Origin: Daphnia carinata
Taxonomy: Eukaryota; Arthropoda; Branchiopoda; Diplostraca; Daphniidae
Assembly (NCBI RefSeq): GCF_022539665.2
Contig: NC_081338.1
Span: 3,285,679-3,349,678 of the forward strand
Reading direction: 5' to 3'
DNA: 64,000 nt
Below, one piece after another: positions 61,575 to 64,000 of this stretch. Position 1 is the stretch's first letter, and each line of letters begins with the position of its first letter. Under the pieces are notes generated by a model. That model saw only the letters and a program-made list of their open reading frames with translations. It searched no databases and was not told the DNA's origin. The position numbers and the translations under genes were made by a program.

Positions 61575-64000
61575 TTTGTATTCATCGAATGTCGACTGCA
61601 GCTGAAACGGAGAAATGAAAAAGGAGGGAGAGGGGAGGGACGACACCTAACATATAGAAAAAGAAAAAGTGTCAGGTTAAAGTGGGGAACTCTCTACGAA
61701 AAAAACGGTGCATCTCGTTATGCAACGACAACAATTTATTCGTGGGTTATAGTGTGCTTGTTTTTTTTTATTTATAGCTATAACATAGTCTTGTTATTCT
61801 AGCGAAACGCGTGGTATATGCATATTAAGGTAATGTATACAAAAAGAGAAATAAAGGGCACCCACAACCGATGGAAGCTGACATAATGCTGAATAATGTT
61901 ATGACTATATAGTTCTCTCAAATGGGGGGTCTTACTGGCGAATAACGCGCTTCCAGCATCCCGCCGGAGTTAAGTGGACTTTGGTGTACGTATATAGAGG
62001 CTTATGTATAAGAAAGCGCTAAATTCCATGGGTGTCCAGCACTTTTACCGCAGGTGTTCTTTTAATACATTTTAGCCTTCCTTTAGTACCACATATTTGT
62101 AGAAACACGTTCCGTTATGATGTTTTCATAAAATAACAAGAATCGCTTGCTCGATGTAATTATGTTCCGCTATTGCCGAACTAATGGCCACTTAGCATGC
62201 GAGAAAAGCTGCTTGATATGCGTGTTTTGCTTTTGTTTGTTTTTTTTGCCATCTTATGTAGCGATCGTGTTGCACACACTTGTTTCCGTGTTAAGATGTT
62301 TGCGTTATTGACCCCTATCGCTTACATTTCTTACACGCCGATCTGCAGGGAATTCATTAACTTTCGGGCCCCAAATTGAGCGGTGCCAAAAGAAGAAGTT
62401 GAGGTCATTCAATTTTCTTTCTTGTTTTCCTTTTTTTTTTTTGCGTTTCACGCTGTTCTCTACGCCCTTCATCACCAACTAATAAGCCGAAACAGGAAGA
62501 GAAAAAAAGAAAAATAGGAAATCGAAAAAGAAACCGGACGTGCGAGAGAAAAGCGGAAGAAAACGTCGTCGTACTGTATCCAGTCCCAGCCCAACGCATA
62601 CAGTTCGATCGATACTTGATGCGCCAAAAGTTATGATGAGTTTCTCAGGCTCCTTTCGACTCCAGCAGCCTGGCCAGACTTTTGCACACAAACTTCTTTT
62701 TTTTTCCCGTGTATATATGAGTGTGTTTTTCTTCCCTTCCGTATTATGCGCTGCGTTCGCTATATTTCCCTTTTTGAAATGTCGTCTCCTTCTCTTCTCT
62801 TCTTTTCTCTTTTTTTTTTCTAGGATGCTAATCAGCCACGTTTGTTTTTTAATACCCCCATCTTACTCGTTCGTCCTATTCCCCCCTTCTCTCTATGCTT
62901 AATCGCCGCCCTGCTTCAAACCGGGTTCCTCTTTCAATCATCTTCTTGAAAAGTAGGTTGCCCCGGATGCCATCGCTTCTCCTCTTTCTCTTAAATTTTC
63001 AATATATCGTTTATTTTGTTTTTTTGTTTTTTTTCGCAGGGAGGTAACAGCAGCATGCAGAGCTTACATGCGATGGATGGATGGAAGCTTTTCTCTTTCT
63101 TCCTTTTTTTTTTTTTTATTGAAAACGTATACCGTCGTCATGGCATCCGCTTATTAATATGCGCTACCGTGCATCGAAGACGCACAGACCTTACGGAAGC
63201 TGTCAGAAAAATGTCCGTTCCATTTGTTTGTTCTTTCTCTCTCTTTGTTTTTATTTCTTTTGATGGTAAAAAAGTAGAAATTTGAGGAAAAACAAAAGAA
63301 ATGTCGAATGTAATAGTGGAATAGCGCAACGAACGTTGAAGACTATATAGAGAAGCGCTAGTATATAAATAAAGTGAAAACAACAAGAAAAGATGAAGGA
63401 AAACAATAGAGTCTCTTCTTTTTTTTTGACTATATGACGTTGCCGCATTTTGTTTTGTTTTTTTATGGCGAGGCGCGTTTTACGGGTGGACGTTGAGCGA
63501 CTATTCGCGGTCGGTTGAGCGCGTGAAAGACACGACCGCACAACAACATGAAAAATCATGTCCGTACAACACAAAAAAAAGGGGGCCGCCGAGCCCACAC
63601 ACAAATTGAAATTTCGTTCAATTTCTGCTGTAAGCGACAGAGAACTGCATTTTTTTTTTTACATAAGGAAACGAGAAAATAATAAATAAAAGCCTTTGGC
63701 GGAAACTAAACAGGCGCTGGTGTGAAGCGTGAATCGTTAGATCATCAGTCTTTCGGCTTTCTCCTTCGCCCCTTCTTTTCTGCCTTGTTGCCTGCGCCCG
63801 TGTTCGTTGATGGAATTGTCAGTATTGACACAGTCTTCATTGTGAGCCAACTGCCAAAGGTCTTAACAGAGCCTGCCCGTTTTCTTTCTTATCTGCGTGA
63901 CATGGTTTAAATATAGAGCCGACGTGTTTTCTTTCGTTTCAGGAATGAGATGCGCGACTGAATCACATGACCCAGCGTGTGTCTGTGTGTGTCTGTGTGT
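61575..64000. other. Upstream flank of the macroglobulin gene
   Basis: Expected 5' UTR and promoter side of the macroglobulin gene, but no clear TATA box or 5' exon is identified. Long pyrimidine tracts lie at 62429-62441, 62697-62707, 62810-62820 and 63101-63118, with a GT/CT microsatellite at the very end (63977-64000). No gene is supported. Confidence 0.4.

Noticed and set aside
62540-62902. 120-codon plus-strand ORF upstream of the macroglobulin gene
   Set aside because: Phe/Ser/Pro-rich translation of T- and C-rich tracts; no domain or start context of note.

Overview
The window is nuclear DNA from an arthropod, most likely a cladoceran crustacean such as Daphnia. The evidence is short GT-AG introns (mostly 60-75 bp), small compact exons, arthropod-type protein families (a Dpr-interacting/lachesin-like Ig protein, an alpha-2-macroglobulin-like protein carrying a farnesoic acid O-methyltransferase-like domain) and AT-rich intergenic DNA full of microsatellites. 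The species call is an inference; no marker gene fixes it. All gene models were spliced by eye from the sequence.

Layout. 1-2.7 kb: the 3' part of mitochondrial methionine aminopeptidase 1D (+) converges on a RagC/D GTPase gene (-). 5.0-5.4 kb: a small TTAA-flanked piggyBac-like MITE. 6.3-11.4 kb: a near-perfect inverted repeat with arms of about 2.3 kb around a 0.5 kb spacer. Each arm carries a mirror copy of the same intact five-exon reading frame (about 162 aa, unrecognised) and a hairpin-rich block, and the spacer holds three tRNA-derived sequences. The outer edges carry a short GTCGGGCTTA repeat family that is seen again near 50.2 kb. 13.9-14.7 kb: GOT1 (Golgi transport, -). 15.8-17.9 kb: an SLC36-type proton/amino-acid transporter (+) with a 14-nt microexon.

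18-46 kb is occupied by a tandem segmental duplication. The right copy (about 35.2-44.8 kb) contains the 3' exons of an apparently intact three-Ig-domain GPI-anchored cell-adhesion gene (36.8-45.9 kb, -). The left copy (about 19.5-27.2 kb) carries the matching exons of a pseudogene with several stops, frameshifts and lost Ig cysteines. 27-35 kb and 46-51 kb are gene-poor and rich in microsatellites.

51.1-51.8 kb: a two-exon secreted Ser/Thr-rich mucin-like protein with cysteine clusters (-). 52.7-61.6 kb: a 21-exon alpha-2-macroglobulin/complement-like gene (-, about 1,560 aa). It has a signal peptide, macroglobulin domains, an inserted FAMeT-like domain, a thioester-domain fold without the GCGEQ motif, and a receptor-binding-like C-terminus. 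61.6-64 kb is its upstream, pyrimidine-tract-rich flank.

The most unusual structure is the 5 kb palindrome with duplicated spliced reading frames and a tRNA-like spacer. The Ig pseudogene/gene pair and the thioester-less FAMeT-containing macroglobulin are the next most interesting.
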